Notes: generated from the letters alone by a model not told the origin. 64,000 nt of DNA from Pseudodesulfovibrio indicus (GCF_001563225.1 NZ_CP014206.1:3406001-3470000); one strand, 5' to 3'; counted from the first letter of the stretch, positions 9,025 through 19,421 are shown. A program made the numbers and translations.

Positions 9025-11472
9025 CTAGCCCGCCGCGCGGGCCGCGACCTTGGCGGCTTCCTCACCCTTGCCCTGGGCTTCGAGGGCCTCGACGAGGGTA
9101 TCCCAGTAGGCGTCCACGCCCGGAGACAGGGCCGAGGACTGGCGGGCCAGGACCTCGGCGATCTGCGGGTCTTCGCCCTGGTCGAGATAGAGCTTGGCGA
9201 GCATGTGCATGGCCTGGTGGTCGTTGTGGTCGGCGTTGAGGGCCAGGTGCAGGTATTCGCGGGTCGCCTCGATGTCGCCCCGGCGGTAGGCCACGCGCGC
9301 CAGGGGGCGCAGGACCATGCGTTCGCCGCCGGGCTGATCGGCGGCCTTCTTGTAGAGATTCGCCGCTTTCTTCAGGTGGTTGGCCTTCTCCTCGATGGAG
9401 CCGAGGCGCATGAGGGAATAGACGTGGCCGGGCTCGGCCTTGAGGCATTGGCGGTAGGACTTCTCGGCGGCCTTGAGGTCGCCCAGCCGGTGGTTGGCCC
9501 AGCCCAGGTTGTAGAGGGCGAGGACGTCCTTCCTGTCCAGCTCCACCACCCGCTCGAACTCGTGGCGCGCCTCCTGGAAACGGCCGAGCTGAGCGTAGCA
9601 GATGCCGAGCGAGTTGCGGGCCAGGAGGTTGTTGTCGTCGTCGAGCAGGGCGAGCTTGAACTCCTCGATGGCCCCGTAGATGTCGCCGTCCATGAACCGG
9701 CGGTCGGCGGACAGGTTCAGGGAGATGGAGTCGAACACGGCCACGCGCGGCTCGGGCAGGAGCATGGCGTGCTCCAGCGCCTTGCGGCAGTTGTCGAGCA
9801 TGTCGGCGCGGTCGAAATTGAGGAAGGGGTAGCGCGAGGAGCCGACGGAAATCTTGATGTCCAGGGTCTCGGAGGCCATGCGCTCCAGTTCCAGGGAACG
9901 GTCCATGAGGGTCTGGCGGTCCACGCCTTCGGAAAAGATGATCATGCCGTTGAGGCCGAACCGGCCGCCGGTGGCGTTTTCGCCGAACACGCCGCGCGCC
10001 AGCCGGGCCACGTCGCGGGCCATGTGGTCCATGCCGTCCTGGTAGCGGTCGCTCTCGTCGGGCTGGTCCAGGATGCGGACCAGGGAGAGGCCGAAGGATT
10101 CCGGCTTGAGCCGGGCCTTGGAGAACCAGGTAACGAATTCGCCGTAGCGGAGAAGCTGGGTCGCGCCGTCGTGGCTGGGCATGGAATCGTCCTTTATTTC
10201 CTGCGCCTCGGAGAACAGGCTCTCGTCGCCCTCGATGAGGTTGAGGCGGTCGCCCGGCTCCACGGACCAGGCCGCGTCGCCCAGGTGCAGGGCCTCGGCA
10301 AAGGCGATATCGTCCTGGACCTCGACCAGGACCACCTCTCCCTTGTACATGGCCGGATAGCGGCCGGAGATGCGCTCGTCCTCGGTCAGGGTCGCGGAGG
10401 CCATGCCGCCGGACTTGGGCGAACGGACCAGGAACCGCTGGCCCACCTTGGCCCCGGACGCCTCGCCCAGGGACACGACCATGCGGTTCATGGGCAGGGT
10501 CTCGAGCACCCGGCCGCCCTTGGACAGGATGTCGGCGTAGCCGAACACCCGGTTGCGCCCCTGGTCCTTGGCCACGGCCACGCCCTTGCGCGCCTTGCGC
10601 ACGAGCATCCGCGCCTGTTCGGACGGGGTGCGGCGGAACTGCGCGCCCTCCAGCCCCTGCGGATAGCAGACGTAGCCGAGGCTGCCGGTGACGGTGATGG
10701 TGTCGTTGGTGATGTCGTCGGTGTAGGAGAGCTTGCTCAGCCCGGACCGGATGACCTCGGACAGCTGGAAACAGGCGCGCGGCTTGGCGTCGGGCACGAG
10801 GATGGCGAACTTGTCGTTGGCGAAGCGGGAGACCGTGGTGTACTTGGGGCAGACCAGGGAGAGCAGCCGACCGACCTCGCTCAGGATGTCGTCGCCCTTG
10901 AGATACCCGTACCGCTCGTTGATGGGCTGGAAGGTATCGAGGTCGAGGAAGATGACCCCGAAGGTGCCGGAAAAGCTGACCTCCGGCTCGCGGCCGTCGC
11001 CGCCGGGGCGGCAGTTGCCCGCAGCCAGGCAGCCCTGGACCTGGTCGATGGCCTGCTCCAGCTCGTCGAAGAAGAAATTGCGCGAATACAGGCCGGTCAG
11101 GGGATCGGTGACCGCCTTCTTGTACAGGGCCAGCTTCTCGAGCACGGAACCGGCCAGGGCCATGAGATACTTCGGCGCGGTGGACGGGGCCTTGAGCCGC
11201 ACGCCCTTGGCGATGAAGTAGCACATCATCTCGCCCTTGAAGACCAGCGGCAGGATCAGCTCGTTGTCCTCGGGCCGGAACTCCGGCTCCGGGATCACCG
11301 CCGTCTTCTCCCTGGGAAAGAACAGGCTGTAGGAGGTGAAGGGAACGAACTCCGCCATGCAGTCCTTGATGGTGTGCTCGAAATCGATCAGCTCCTGGGG
11401 AGTGAGCGAAGCGGCCCCGTCCGAGAAGATGTCCTTGTTTGTCCTCATAATGCGGCACGGTACAACGGGCAT
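9025..11472 (-). CDS. TPR protein with two degenerate GGDEF-like domains
   Basis: 815 residues, no membrane span. Residues 1-115 are an N-terminal sensor-like region; 120-300 match a GGDEF diguanylate cyclase fold (DPLTGLYSRNFF, FGVIFLDLDTFQPINERYGY) but the active-site motif is ANDKF (218-222) instead of GGDEF. A second GGDEF-like domain at about 440-580 ends in SVGSSRYP-type sequence and has GLNGM where the signature should be. Residues about 590-800 are TPR repeats (LDRKDVLALYNLGWANHRLGD). It is therefore probably not a cyclase; it may bind c-di-GMP or GTP, or act as a scaffold. Start ATG 11472; an alternative ATG at 11448 is equally plausible since neither has a clear ribosome site. Confidence 0.85.
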   Translation of the reverse strand: MPVVPCRIMRTNKDIFSDGAASLTPQELIDFEHTIKDCMAEFVPFTSYSLFFPREKTAVIPEPEFRPEDNELILPLVFKGEMMCYFIAKGVRLKAPSTAPKYLMALAGSVLEKLALYKKAVTDPLTGLYSRNFFFDELEQAIDQVQGCLAAGNCRPGGDGREPEVSFSGTFGVIFLDLDTFQPINERYGYLKGDDILSEVGRLLSLVCPKYTTVSRFANDKFAILVPDAKPRACFQLSEVIRSGLSKLSYTDDITNDTITVTGSLGYVCYPQGLEGAQFRRTPSEQARMLVRKARKGVAVAKDQGRNRVFGYADILSKGGRVLETLPMNRMVVSLGEASGAKVGQRFLVRSPKSGGMASATLTEDERISGRYPAMYKGEVVLVEVQDDIAFAEALHLGDAAWSVEPGDRLNLIEGDESLFSEAQEIKDDSMPSHDGATQLLRYGEFVTWFSKARLKPESFGLSLVRILDQPDESDRYQDGMDHMARDVARLARGVFGENATGGRFGLNGMIIFSEGVDRQTLMDRSLELERMASETLDIKISVGSSRYPFLNFDRADMLDNCRKALEHAMLLPEPRVAVFDSISLNLSADRRFMDGDIYGAIEEFKLALLDDDNNLLARNSLGICYAQLGRFQEARHEFERVVELDRKDVLALYNLGWANHRLGDLKAAEKSYRQCLKAEPGHVYSLMRLGSIEEKANHLKKAANLYKKAADQPGGERMVLRPLARVAYRRGDIEATREYLHLALNADHNDHQAMHMLAKLYLDQGEDPQIAEVLARQSSALSPGVDAYWDTLVEALEAQGKGEEAAKVAARAAG

Positions 11473-11596
11473 TGTTTTTTCTCAAATAAAAGTTTGAGTA
11501 ATGGGCCGGGACAACACCGGTTTTCCTCTCCCCGGCGGTCGCCCGCCGCACCGCGCCGGGCGCACTATATCAATACATCCAGATATAAACATTTTG

Positions 11597-11615
11597 TTTG
11601 ACTCCACTGGTCAAA
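11597..11615. promoter_or_regulatory. Inverted repeat upstream of panC
   Basis: TTTGAC (11597-11602) and GTCAAA (11610-11615) form 6-base arms around 7 bases, 37 bases before the panC start. A possible operator of the panC-panD-metK unit; no regulator can be named. Confidence 0.3.
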
Positions 11616-11651
11616 TCTGTCAGGTGTTCAACCTAGCTTTCGAGGCGAACA

Positions 11652-12500
11652 ATGAAAATCATCACCGAACCAGCAGAACTGCAACGCCAATGCCTGGCCT
11701 GGCGGCGGCAGGGCCTTACCATCGGCCTTGTCCCGACCATGGGCTATCTTCACGCCGGCCACGCCGCGCTCATGGACCGCGCCCGTCCGGAATGCGACCG
11801 CCTCGTGGTCACCCTCTTCGTCAACCCGACCCAGTTCGGGGAGAACGAAGATCTGTCCACCTATCCGCGCAACCCCGAGGGCGACGCCGCCACGGCCGAA
11901 AGCCACGGCGCGGACCTGCTCTTCGCCCCGGAGCCGGGGACCATGTACGCGGACAACCACGCCACCTGGGTGGAAGCGCCGAGGCTCGGCGTCCATCTGT
12001 GCGGGGCCACCCGGCCCATCCACTTCCGGGGCGTGTGCACGGTGGTCACCAAACTGTTCATGCTCAGCCAGGCGGACGTGGCCGTGTTCGGAGAGAAGGA
12101 CTGGCAGCAGCTGGCCATCCTCCGGCGCATGGTCCGCGACCTGAACATCCCGGTGAAGCTCATCGGCCACCCCATCGTCCGCGAGTCCGACGGCCTGGCG
12201 CTCAGCTCCCGCAACGCCTATCTCTCGGAGGAGGAGCGCGCGGCGGCCCCGGCCATCCGCCGGGGACTGGTCAAGCTGGCCGAAAAGGCCCGGGCCGGAG
12301 AACGCGACTGCGCGGCGCTGAAGCGGTTCCTGGCCGCCGAGTATGCGGCCGAGCTGCCCATGGGCGAACCGGACTACATCGAGATAGTCCACCCCGACGA
12401 GATTGAGCCGCTCGACGCCATCGACGGACCGGCCCTGGCGGCCGTGGCCGTGCGCATGGGAAAGGCCCGGCTCATAGACAATATATTGATAGAGGTGTAA
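11652..12500 (+). CDS. panC: Pantothenate synthetase (pantoate--beta-alanine ligase)
   Basis: 282 residues, the usual family length. It joins pantoate and beta-alanine with ATP to give pantothenate, the CoA precursor. The nucleotidyltransferase HxGH signature is seen in TMGYLHAGHAAL (about residues 29-40), and the second conserved block in VFGEKDWQQLAILRRM and SRNAYLSEEER. Starts 5 bases after GAGGCGA. It is followed within 5 bases by panD, which makes its beta-alanine substrate, so the two are co-expressed. Confidence 0.97.
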   Translation: MKIITEPAELQRQCLAWRRQGLTIGLVPTMGYLHAGHAALMDRARPECDRLVVTLFVNPTQFGENEDLSTYPRNPEGDAATAESHGADLLFAPEPGTMYADNHATWVEAPRLGVHLCGATRPIHFRGVCTVVTKLFMLSQADVAVFGEKDWQQLAILRRMVRDLNIPVKLIGHPIVRESDGLALSSRNAYLSEEERAAAPAIRRGLVKLAEKARAGERDCAALKRFLAAEYAAELPMGEPDYIEIVHPDEIEPLDAIDGPALAAVAVRMGKARLIDNILIEV

Positions 12501-12505
12501 CCCTA

Positions 12506-12883
12506 GTGGCCCAAAGATGTTTTTTGAGCGCCAAGATTCACGGCGCGACCATCACCTGCGCGAACCTGGAATACCGGGGCAGCATATCCATCGACACCAA
12601 GCTGATGAAGACGGTGGGACTGCTCCCCTACGAGCAGGTGGATGTCTACAACCTTGACAACGGAGAACGGCTGACCACTTACGCCATCCCCGGCGGCCCC
12701 GGCGAGATATGCCTCAACGGCGCCGCCGCGCACAAGGGATCGGTGGGACAGCGCGTGATCATCGCCGCCTACATGTGGCTTGACGAGAACGAGGCCAAGA
12801 CCCGCAAACCGCGAGTCGTGGTCGCCGACAGCAACAACTCCGTCGACGAAATCATTGAGTGCGACCTGATCTCTGATTTCTAG
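12506..12883 (+). CDS. panD: Aspartate 1-decarboxylase precursor
   Basis: 125 residues with a GTG start at 12506, five bases after panC. It decarboxylates aspartate to beta-alanine. The self-cleavage site is present in EYRGSIS, predicted between Gly25 and Ser26, which creates the pyruvoyl cofactor; the downstream [11 protein letters not shown] block and Tyr/Asn residues of the active site are intact. Product feeds panC. Confidence 0.96.
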   Translation: MAQRCFLSAKIHGATITCANLEYRGSISIDTKLMKTVGLLPYEQVDVYNLDNGERLTTYAIPGGPGEICLNGAAAHKGSVGQRVIIAAYMWLDENEAKTRKPRVVVADSNNSVDEIIECDLISDF

Positions 12884-12917
12884 ACGACATTTTGAAGCAT
12901 CCCTGAAGGAGGGTCCG

Positions 12918-14087
<1,170 letters not shown>

Positions 14088-14109
14088 ACGCGACAGCAAC
14101 AGTCTCGAC

Positions 14110-14144
14110 AAGGGGTGGAAGCGGCTGCTTCCGCCCCTTTTTTC
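14110..14144 (+). terminator. Rho-independent terminator after metK
   Basis: AAGGGGTGGAAGC (14110-14122) pairs with GCTTCCGCCCCTT (14127-14139) with one T:G or bulge position, four-base loop, followed by a run of T. Confidence 0.88.
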
Positions 14145-14343
14145 TTACCCTCCGGCCGCACAGCGCGGCAATCCCCGGCCCCTCTCCGGTTCGTCCCGCC
14201 CATCCCGTAATTACGTTTTTGTAGCATGATTGTTATCAAAAATGGCATTCTTTGGTGACTTTCCAACCCTTTCCTGCTACGGGTTCCACCTTTGCTGCAT
14301 ACATCCTCAATTTCAACCTACCTTCACCTTTTCTGGAGATCGC

Positions 14344-15972
14344 ATGAACACATACGCTAAAAGCAACGACGTAATCGGCAGCGTCAACCGGGGGAACGCC
14401 ATCGAATCGGGCCTGTGCACCCTGTGCCGGGCGGACTGTCAGGGCAAGTGCGAGACCTGGCTCTCCTCCCTGCGCGGCCGTGAAATCCTCTACCCCCGCG
14501 ACTTCGGCCTGGTCACAGCGGGCAGCGGCAACACCTGCCATGTGGGCGTTTCCTACAACTCCCTGCGCATCCAGGGGCTGAACTACGGAGCCATGGGAGC
14601 CGCCGACACCAACGCGGACCTCCTGTTCACCGACGTCAGCCTGGAAACCTCCTTCGGCGCGCGCGAAATCACCAAGTGCAAGGTTCCGTTCATGACCGGC
14701 GCGCTCGGCTCCACCTTCATCGCCGCCAAATACTGGGACTCCTTCGCCGTGGGCTGCGCCCTGGTGGGCGCGCCCATCGTGGTCGGCGAAAACGTGGTCG
14801 GCGTGGACCGCGAGGCCGAATTCAAAAACGGCCGCGTCTGCAAGGCCCCCGAACTGGAGCGGCGCATCGAGACCTATATGCGCTACTACGACGGCTTCGG
14901 CGCGATCATCGTCCAGCTCAACGTCGAGGACACCCGCAACGGCGTGGCCGAATACGTGGCCGAGAAATACGGCGACAAGGTCATCATCGAGCTCAAGTGG
15001 GGACAGGGCGCCAAGAACATCGGCGGCGAGATCGAGGTCTCCAGCATCGAGTACGCCCAGTTCCTGAAGAAGCGCGGCTACCTCGTGGACCCCGACCCGG
15101 ACCGGGAAGAGGTCAAGGAGGGATACGCCAAGGGGTCGGTCAAGCATTTCGCCCGGCACAGCCGCCTCGGCTACACCAACCTGTCCACCTACGATCAGGT
15201 CCGCGACGAATTCATGAACTCGGTCAAGTACCTGCGCGAGCTGGGCTTCAAGCGCATCTCCCTGAAGACCGGCTCCTACGGCATGGAGGCCCTGGCCATG
15301 GCCATCAAGTTCGCCTCCGAGGCGGAACTCGACCTGCTGACCATGGACGGCTCGGGCGGCGGCACCGGCATGAGCCCCTGGAACATGATGGAAAGCTGGG
15401 GCGTGCCCTCCATCCTGCTTCACGCCAAGGCGCACGAATACGCCTCACGGCTGGCCGCGCGCGGCAAGCGCGTGGTGGACATGTCCTTCGCGGGCGGCTT
15501 CGCCAAGGGCAGCAACATCTTCAAGGCCCTGGCCCTGGGCGCTCCCTTCGCCAAGATGATCTGCATGGGCCGCGCCATGATGATCCCCGGCTTCCTGGGC
15601 GCGAACATCGAGGGCGCCCTCTTCCCCGAGCGGCGCGCGACCGTCAGCGGCAATTGGGACAAGCTCCCGGCCGCCGTGACCCGGTACGGTCAGGTCCCGG
15701 AGGAGATATTCGCCTGCTACCAGGACGTGGCCAAGCACGTGGGCGCGGCGGAGATGAAGCACATCCCCTTGGGCGCGGTGGGCATCTGGAGCCTGGTGGA
15801 CAAGCTGTCCGCGGGGTTGCAGCAGCTCATGTGCGGCGCGCGCAAGTTCCGGCTCCGGGACGTGGCCCGCGAGGACATCGCCTCGGGCAACCGCGAGACC
15901 GAGCGGGAGACCGGCATCCGGTTCATCACCGACATCATGGACGAGACCGCCAAACGGATTCTCGACAGCTAA
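14344..15972 (+). CDS. FMN-binding glutamate synthase family protein (GltB central/FMN domain, stand-alone)
   Basis: 542 residues. It corresponds to the ferredoxin/FMN part of glutamate synthase without the glutaminase domain, as in archaeal-type GltS proteins. FMN/glutamate-site sequences include LLTMDGSGGGTGMSPWNMM and MSFAGGFAKGSNIFKALALGA. The N-terminus has a cluster of cysteines (GLCTLCRADCQGKCETW) that could hold an iron-sulfur centre. Start ATG 14344 chosen over upstream in-frame starts because TCTGGAGATCGC precedes it and homology begins there. Whether it makes glutamate or acts as another amidotransferase partner is open. Monocistronic, with its own terminator. Confidence 0.88.
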   Translation: MNTYAKSNDVIGSVNRGNAIESGLCTLCRADCQGKCETWLSSLRGREILYPRDFGLVTAGSGNTCHVGVSYNSLRIQGLNYGAMGAADTNADLLFTDVSLETSFGAREITKCKVPFMTGALGSTFIAAKYWDSFAVGCALVGAPIVVGENVVGVDREAEFKNGRVCKAPELERRIETYMRYYDGFGAIIVQLNVEDTRNGVAEYVAEKYGDKVIIELKWGQGAKNIGGEIEVSSIEYAQFLKKRGYLVDPDPDREEVKEGYAKGSVKHFARHSRLGYTNLSTYDQVRDEFMNSVKYLRELGFKRISLKTGSYGMEALAMAIKFASEAELDLLTMDGSGGGTGMSPWNMMESWGVPSILLHAKAHEYASRLAARGKRVVDMSFAGGFAKGSNIFKALALGAPFAKMICMGRAMMIPGFLGANIEGALFPERRATVSGNWDKLPAAVTRYGQVPEEIFACYQDVAKHVGAAEMKHIPLGAVGIWSLVDKLSAGLQQLMCGARKFRLRDVAREDIASGNRETERETGIRFITDIMDETAKRILDS

Positions 15973-15998
15973 GGCCGCCTTCGGCCCCGAAAAAACAG

Positions 15999-16027
15999 AG
16001 GGAGGACCGCTTGGTCCTCCCTTTTTT
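15999..16027 (+). terminator. Rho-independent terminator
   Basis: AGGGAGGACC (15999-16008) pairs perfectly with GGTCCTCCCT (16013-16022), loop GCTT, followed by TTTTT. Confidence 0.9.
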
Positions 16028-16053
16028 GTGCGCAAGGCCCGAATCCGGAACCG

Positions 16054-17298
16054 CTAGAGGCATCCCCCGTCGATCTCGCGCGACATGTCCACGCACAGGA
16101 TGCGGTGCCTGCCGCTGCTCTTGTGGTAGAAGACGTGCGAGATGGTGATGCACAGGTTGCCCGAGGCCAGCGAGATGTACGGGCGGGTGGTGAACTTCTC
16201 CAGCCCCGCCTGGATGGGCAGGAAATATTCCTTGAGCGAGTGGTCCGCCCCGATGGTCGCGGGTTCGTACAGAAACCGCTTGCTGGTCTTGAGCCGACCG
16301 GGATCGCAGACCGTGTCGGAAATCTGGGTGCCGCGCATGTCCAGGACGTAGAGGCACTCCACGCCTTCGTAGCTTTCCACGAAGGCGGACAGGGCCTGGC
16401 CCATATCCTTGGCCTGAGTCTCGGCCAGACCCTGGCACATGGTCAGCACGGTCAGGTCGTAGCTGGAATAGAGCCGCTTGTCGTCCGCGATCTGCTGGGT
16501 GCGGTTCTCGCGGTGCCGTTCGGCCAGGGCGTCCACCTTGGTGGCCATGCCCGGGACCGCGTCCAGCCCCGGCGCGGGCCGGGCGAAATAGAACCCCTGG
16601 AAGACGTCCACGCCGTTGCTGAGCAGGCACATGGCCTCCTCGGCGGTCTCCACGCCCTCGGCCAGCACCAGGCAGCCGAGGCGGTTGGACATCTGCACGA
16701 AGCTGCGGACCACCTCCAGCTTGTGGAATTGCTCGTTCACGCCCTTGATCAGCCCGCGGTCCAGCTTGATGACGTCCGGCTTGATGAGCGGGATGCGGTC
16801 GAGGTTGGAGAACCCCGCTCCCACGTCGTCCAGGGCGATGAGGAAGTCGTTCTGCCGGTAGAAGTTGACGAAGGACATGAGCGCGTCCGTGTCCTCGCAC
16901 CGGGACTCGATGATCTCGATGATCACGTTGCTGGGGCTGATGCCGCAGCGGTTGACCAGGTTGAGCAGGTGATTGGAGCCGCGCGTCTCCTCGTTGATGC
17001 AGGAGGCGTCGATGTTCATGGAGAGCATCAGGCTCTTGTCTTTTCTGTGCAGGGCGGCGAAGGATTCCGCTGCGTTTGTTCGGCAGGCCCGGTCCAGGGC
17101 GAGCCGGGATGCCTTGTCCCGGGCCTGCGCGAACAGCAGGGTTGGAGGTATGATTTCTCCGCTTTTGGGGTCGAATCCTCTGCTCAGCGCCTCCAGCCCC
17201 ACCACGGCCTTCCTCTTGAGGGAAACCTGCGGCTGGAAGTGCGTGACCAGAAAACGGTTTTCAATGATCTCTTGTATGTCTGGCACTGTGGTCAACAC
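16054..17298 (-). CDS. EAL-domain cyclic-di-GMP phosphodiesterase with C-terminal sensor domain
   Basis: 414 residues. The EAL domain fills residues about 5-250 and keeps the catalytic set: EALSR (36-40), Asn in LMLSMNIDAS, Glu in NVIIEIIES, ALDDVGAGFSNLDRI, Lys in DVIKLDRGL, and the late AEGVET and QGFYF motifs, so it is probably active and breaks c-di-GMP to pGpG. Residues about 265-400 form a Cache-like sensor similar in position to the C-terminal domain of Bacillus YkuI. No membrane span or signal peptide, so the signal is cytoplasmic. Transcribed downstream of, and in the opposite order to, nothing obvious; it starts 125 bases before the end of glnK on the same strand. Confidence 0.9.
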   Translation of the reverse strand: MLTTVPDIQEIIENRFLVTHFQPQVSLKRKAVVGLEALSRGFDPKSGEIIPPTLLFAQARDKASRLALDRACRTNAAESFAALHRKDKSLMLSMNIDASCINEETRGSNHLLNLVNRCGISPSNVIIEIIESRCEDTDALMSFVNFYRQNDFLIALDDVGAGFSNLDRIPLIKPDVIKLDRGLIKGVNEQFHKLEVVRSFVQMSNRLGCLVLAEGVETAEEAMCLLSNGVDVFQGFYFARPAPGLDAVPGMATKVDALAERHRENRTQQIADDKRLYSSYDLTVLTMCQGLAETQAKDMGQALSAFVESYEGVECLYVLDMRGTQISDTVCDPGRLKTSKRFLYEPATIGADHSLKEYFLPIQAGLEKFTTRPYISLASGNLCITISHVFYHKSSGRHRILCVDMSREIDGGCL

Positions 17299-17368
17299 GG
17301 AAATACCTTGGACTGCCCGATGGCCGTTTTGCTTTTCAACCCAGTGCCTGCCAGTCCTGCGACATAAG

Positions 17369-17398
17369 GCCGGGGCGGTGCGGTCGCGCCGCCCCGGC
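17369..17398 (-). terminator. GC-rich hairpin after glnK
   Basis: GCCGGGGCGG (17369-17378) pairs with CCGCCCCGGC (17389-17398). It lies just after the glnK stop on the reverse strand; the following T-run is weak, so it is either a terminator or an mRNA-stabilising hairpin. Confidence 0.5.
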
Positions 17399-17422
17399 GC
17401 TTATATGCTTGTCGCAATCCGT

Positions 17423-17755
17423 CTAGAGGATGCCGTCCTCGCCGGTCCTGATCCGCAGGGCCTTGTTCAGCTCGGTGACGAAGATCACGCCGTCACCTTC
17501 GGAGCCGGTCTGGCCGGAAGACAGGATGGCATCGATGGCTTTGGCTTCGAAGTCGTCGTTCACGCCGATCTCGAGGCGGACTTTCTTCAGGAGGTTCACC
17601 TCCATCTGCACGCCGCGGTAGGTCTCGGTGAATCCCTTCTGGCGGCCGGAGCCGAGGACGTTGGTCACGGACAGGGAGTATATCTCCTTGGAGTAAAGCG
17701 CCTGCTTCACGTCGTTCAGCTTTTCGGGCCTGATGTATGCTATGATGAGCTTCAT
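17423..17755 (-). CDS. glnK: P-II nitrogen regulatory protein of the ammonium transporter operon
   Basis: 110 residues, the normal PII length. PII trimers sense 2-oxoglutarate and ATP/ADP and block AmtB by inserting the T-loop. The T-loop here reads [17 protein letters not shown]: aligned on E. coli GlnB without gaps, residue 51, the uridylylated Tyr, is Met. The ATP-site block [11 protein letters not shown] and the C-terminal RIRTGEDG are intact. It therefore should sense metabolites but not be controlled by GlnD uridylylation. It lies 40 bases after amtB and is co-transcribed. Confidence 0.95.
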   Translation of the reverse strand: MKLIIAYIRPEKLNDVKQALYSKEIYSLSVTNVLGSGRQKGFTETYRGVQMEVNLLKKVRLEIGVNDDFEAKAIDAILSSGQTGSEGDGVIFVTELNKALRIRTGEDGIL

Positions 17756-17795
17756 TGTATATTCTCCTTAATGATCTCTGGTTGCTGCGCTTCGA

Positions 17796-19154
17796 CTACT
17801 CGTTGCTGAAGAGCTGGAAGCCGTTGTAGGACTCGGAACCGTGCTCGGCGATATCCAGACCCTTGAGCTCCTCTTCCTTGGTGACGCGGATGCCGAAGAC
17901 GCCCTTGATGATGGACATCAGGATGAAACCGGCGCCGAAGGCCCAGACGAAGAACACGCCCACGCCGATCAGCTGCACGCCGAGCTGGCCCATGCCGCCG
18001 CCGAAGAACAGGCCGCCGTCGGTGTTGAACAGGCCGCAGGCGATGGTGCCCCAGGCACCGCAGACGCCGTGGACGGAGGCGGCACCGACCGGATCGTCGA
18101 TCTTCAGGACCTTGTCGATGAATTCGATGGACAGGACGACCAGCACGCCGGCGACCAGACCGATCAGGATGGAGGGGCCGGGGGTGACGGTGGCGCAGGG
18201 CGCGGTGATGCCGACCAGGCCGGCCAAGGCGCCGTTCATGGTCATGGAGATGTCCGGCTTGCCGAAGCGGAACCAGGAGAAGACCATGGCGGCGAGGGTA
18301 CCGCCGCAGGCGGCCAGGGAGGTGTTCATGGCGATCAGGCCGATGGTGTCGTCGGCGGTGGTGGTGGAACCGGGGTTGAAGCCGAACCAGCCGAACCACA
18401 GGATGAAGACGCCCAGACCGGCCAGCGGGATGTTGTGGCCCGGGATGGCCTTGGCCTTTCCGTCCTCGGAGTACTTGCCGAGGCGCGGGCCGAGAACCAG
18501 GGCGCCGGCCAGGGCGATCCAGCCGCCGACGGAGTGAACGACGGAGGAACCGGCGAAGTCACAGAAGCCGAGGGCTTCCAGCCAACCGGCGCCGTCGTCG
18601 CCCAGCCACAGGGAACCCCAGGCCCAGTGGCCGGAGATGGGGTAGATAAGACCGGAAATAACGATGGAGACCAGGACGTAGCTGCCGAACTTGGTGCGCT
18701 CGGCCATGCCGCCGGAGACGATGGTGGCGGCGGTGGCGGCGAACACGGACTGGAAGAACCAGAAGGTGTAGGTCCACATCATGTCACCCTCGGCCACGCC
18801 GGACAGCGCGTAGCCGGAAGTGCCGATGAAGCCGCCGGCGTCCAGGCCGAACATGACGGCGAAGCCGAACAGGAAGAAGACGATGGAACCCGCTGCGAAA
18901 TCCAGGAAGTTCTTCATCATGATGTTGCCGGCGGATTTGGCGCGGGTGAAACCGGCCTCGACGCAGGCGAATCCGGCCTGCATGATCATGACCAGGCAGG
19001 CGGCGATCAGAGTCCAAAGGAGGTTCGCATTGGACTGGGTGAGGTACTCCACATCCTGAGCAAAGGCAAAGGTGGGGGCAAGGGCTGCTACCAAAGCGGC
19101 CGCGCCTATGGCGAGCCTCTTGGAAACATGGGTCGGGGACTTTCTCGAAAACAT
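17796..19154 (-). CDS. amtB: Ammonium transporter, Amt/AmtB family
   Basis: 452 residues from ATG 19154, which has GAGGAG in front; an open frame extends 22 codons further but without a ribosome site. A cleavable signal peptide (to AFAQ, about residue 33) is followed by eleven hydrophobic spans. Family blocks include ACLVMIMQAGFACVEAG, GSSVVHSVGGWIALAGAL (first pore His) and DDPVGAASVHGVCGAWGTIA (second pore His). Imports ammonium at low concentration; regulated by the downstream GlnK and by a sigma-54-like promoter. Confidence 0.96.
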   Translation of the reverse strand: MFSRKSPTHVSKRLAIGAAALVAALAPTFAFAQDVEYLTQSNANLLWTLIAACLVMIMQAGFACVEAGFTRAKSAGNIMMKNFLDFAAGSIVFFLFGFAVMFGLDAGGFIGTSGYALSGVAEGDMMWTYTFWFFQSVFAATAATIVSGGMAERTKFGSYVLVSIVISGLIYPISGHWAWGSLWLGDDGAGWLEALGFCDFAGSSVVHSVGGWIALAGALVLGPRLGKYSEDGKAKAIPGHNIPLAGLGVFILWFGWFGFNPGSTTTADDTIGLIAMNTSLAACGGTLAAMVFSWFRFGKPDISMTMNGALAGLVGITAPCATVTPGPSILIGLVAGVLVVLSIEFIDKVLKIDDPVGAASVHGVCGAWGTIACGLFNTDGGLFFGGGMGQLGVQLIGVGVFFVWAFGAGFILMSIIKGVFGIRVTKEEELKGLDIAEHGSESYNGFQLFSNE

Positions 19155-19203
19155 TGCAATACTCCTCTTTGAATGGAATGCGTTTCTAACCTGCCCTCCT
19201 CTT

Positions 19204-19220
19204 ATCAAGAGTCGTGCCAA
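19204..19220 (-). promoter_or_regulatory. Sigma-54-type promoter of amtB-glnK
   Basis: Reading the reverse strand from 19220 down to 19204 gives TTGGCACGACTCTTGAT. This matches the -24/-12 consensus (TTGGCACG, four bases, TTGCT) at every consensus position except the C of the GC doublet, which is A. It is about 50 bases before the amtB start, the right distance. Nitrogen control by RpoN and an NtrC-like activator follows by inference. Confidence 0.7.
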
Positions 19221-19332
19221 ACCCGGTTTTCATTGCAAATGGCGTAAAACCGCCACCTCCAGCCCATGTAGACATTGCGCTTTTTTTCATTTTTGTGATA
19301 AAGTACAATTTTGCAGCCTAATAATTACCTCA

Positions 19333-19361
19333 AAATTGTCAAAATGTAAAAAATTGTCAAA
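19333..19361. repeat. Direct repeat AAATTGTCAAA upstream of amtB
   Basis: The 11-base sequence occurs at 19333-19343 and 19351-19361, 18 bases apart, 115-140 bases upstream of the sigma-54-like promoter in an AT-rich region. The position fits an enhancer-binding activator site, but the sequence is not the classical NtrC palindrome. Confidence 0.35.
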
Positions 19362-19421
19362 TACGCCAAAAAGTGACCGCCGGTCGCAGGTTTTTCTCCG
19401 TTTTTGCCTATCTATATGAAA

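Noticed and set aside
12884-12917. SAM riboswitch before metK
   Set aside because: Only 34 bases separate panD and metK, too short, and no riboswitch-like pairing is visible.
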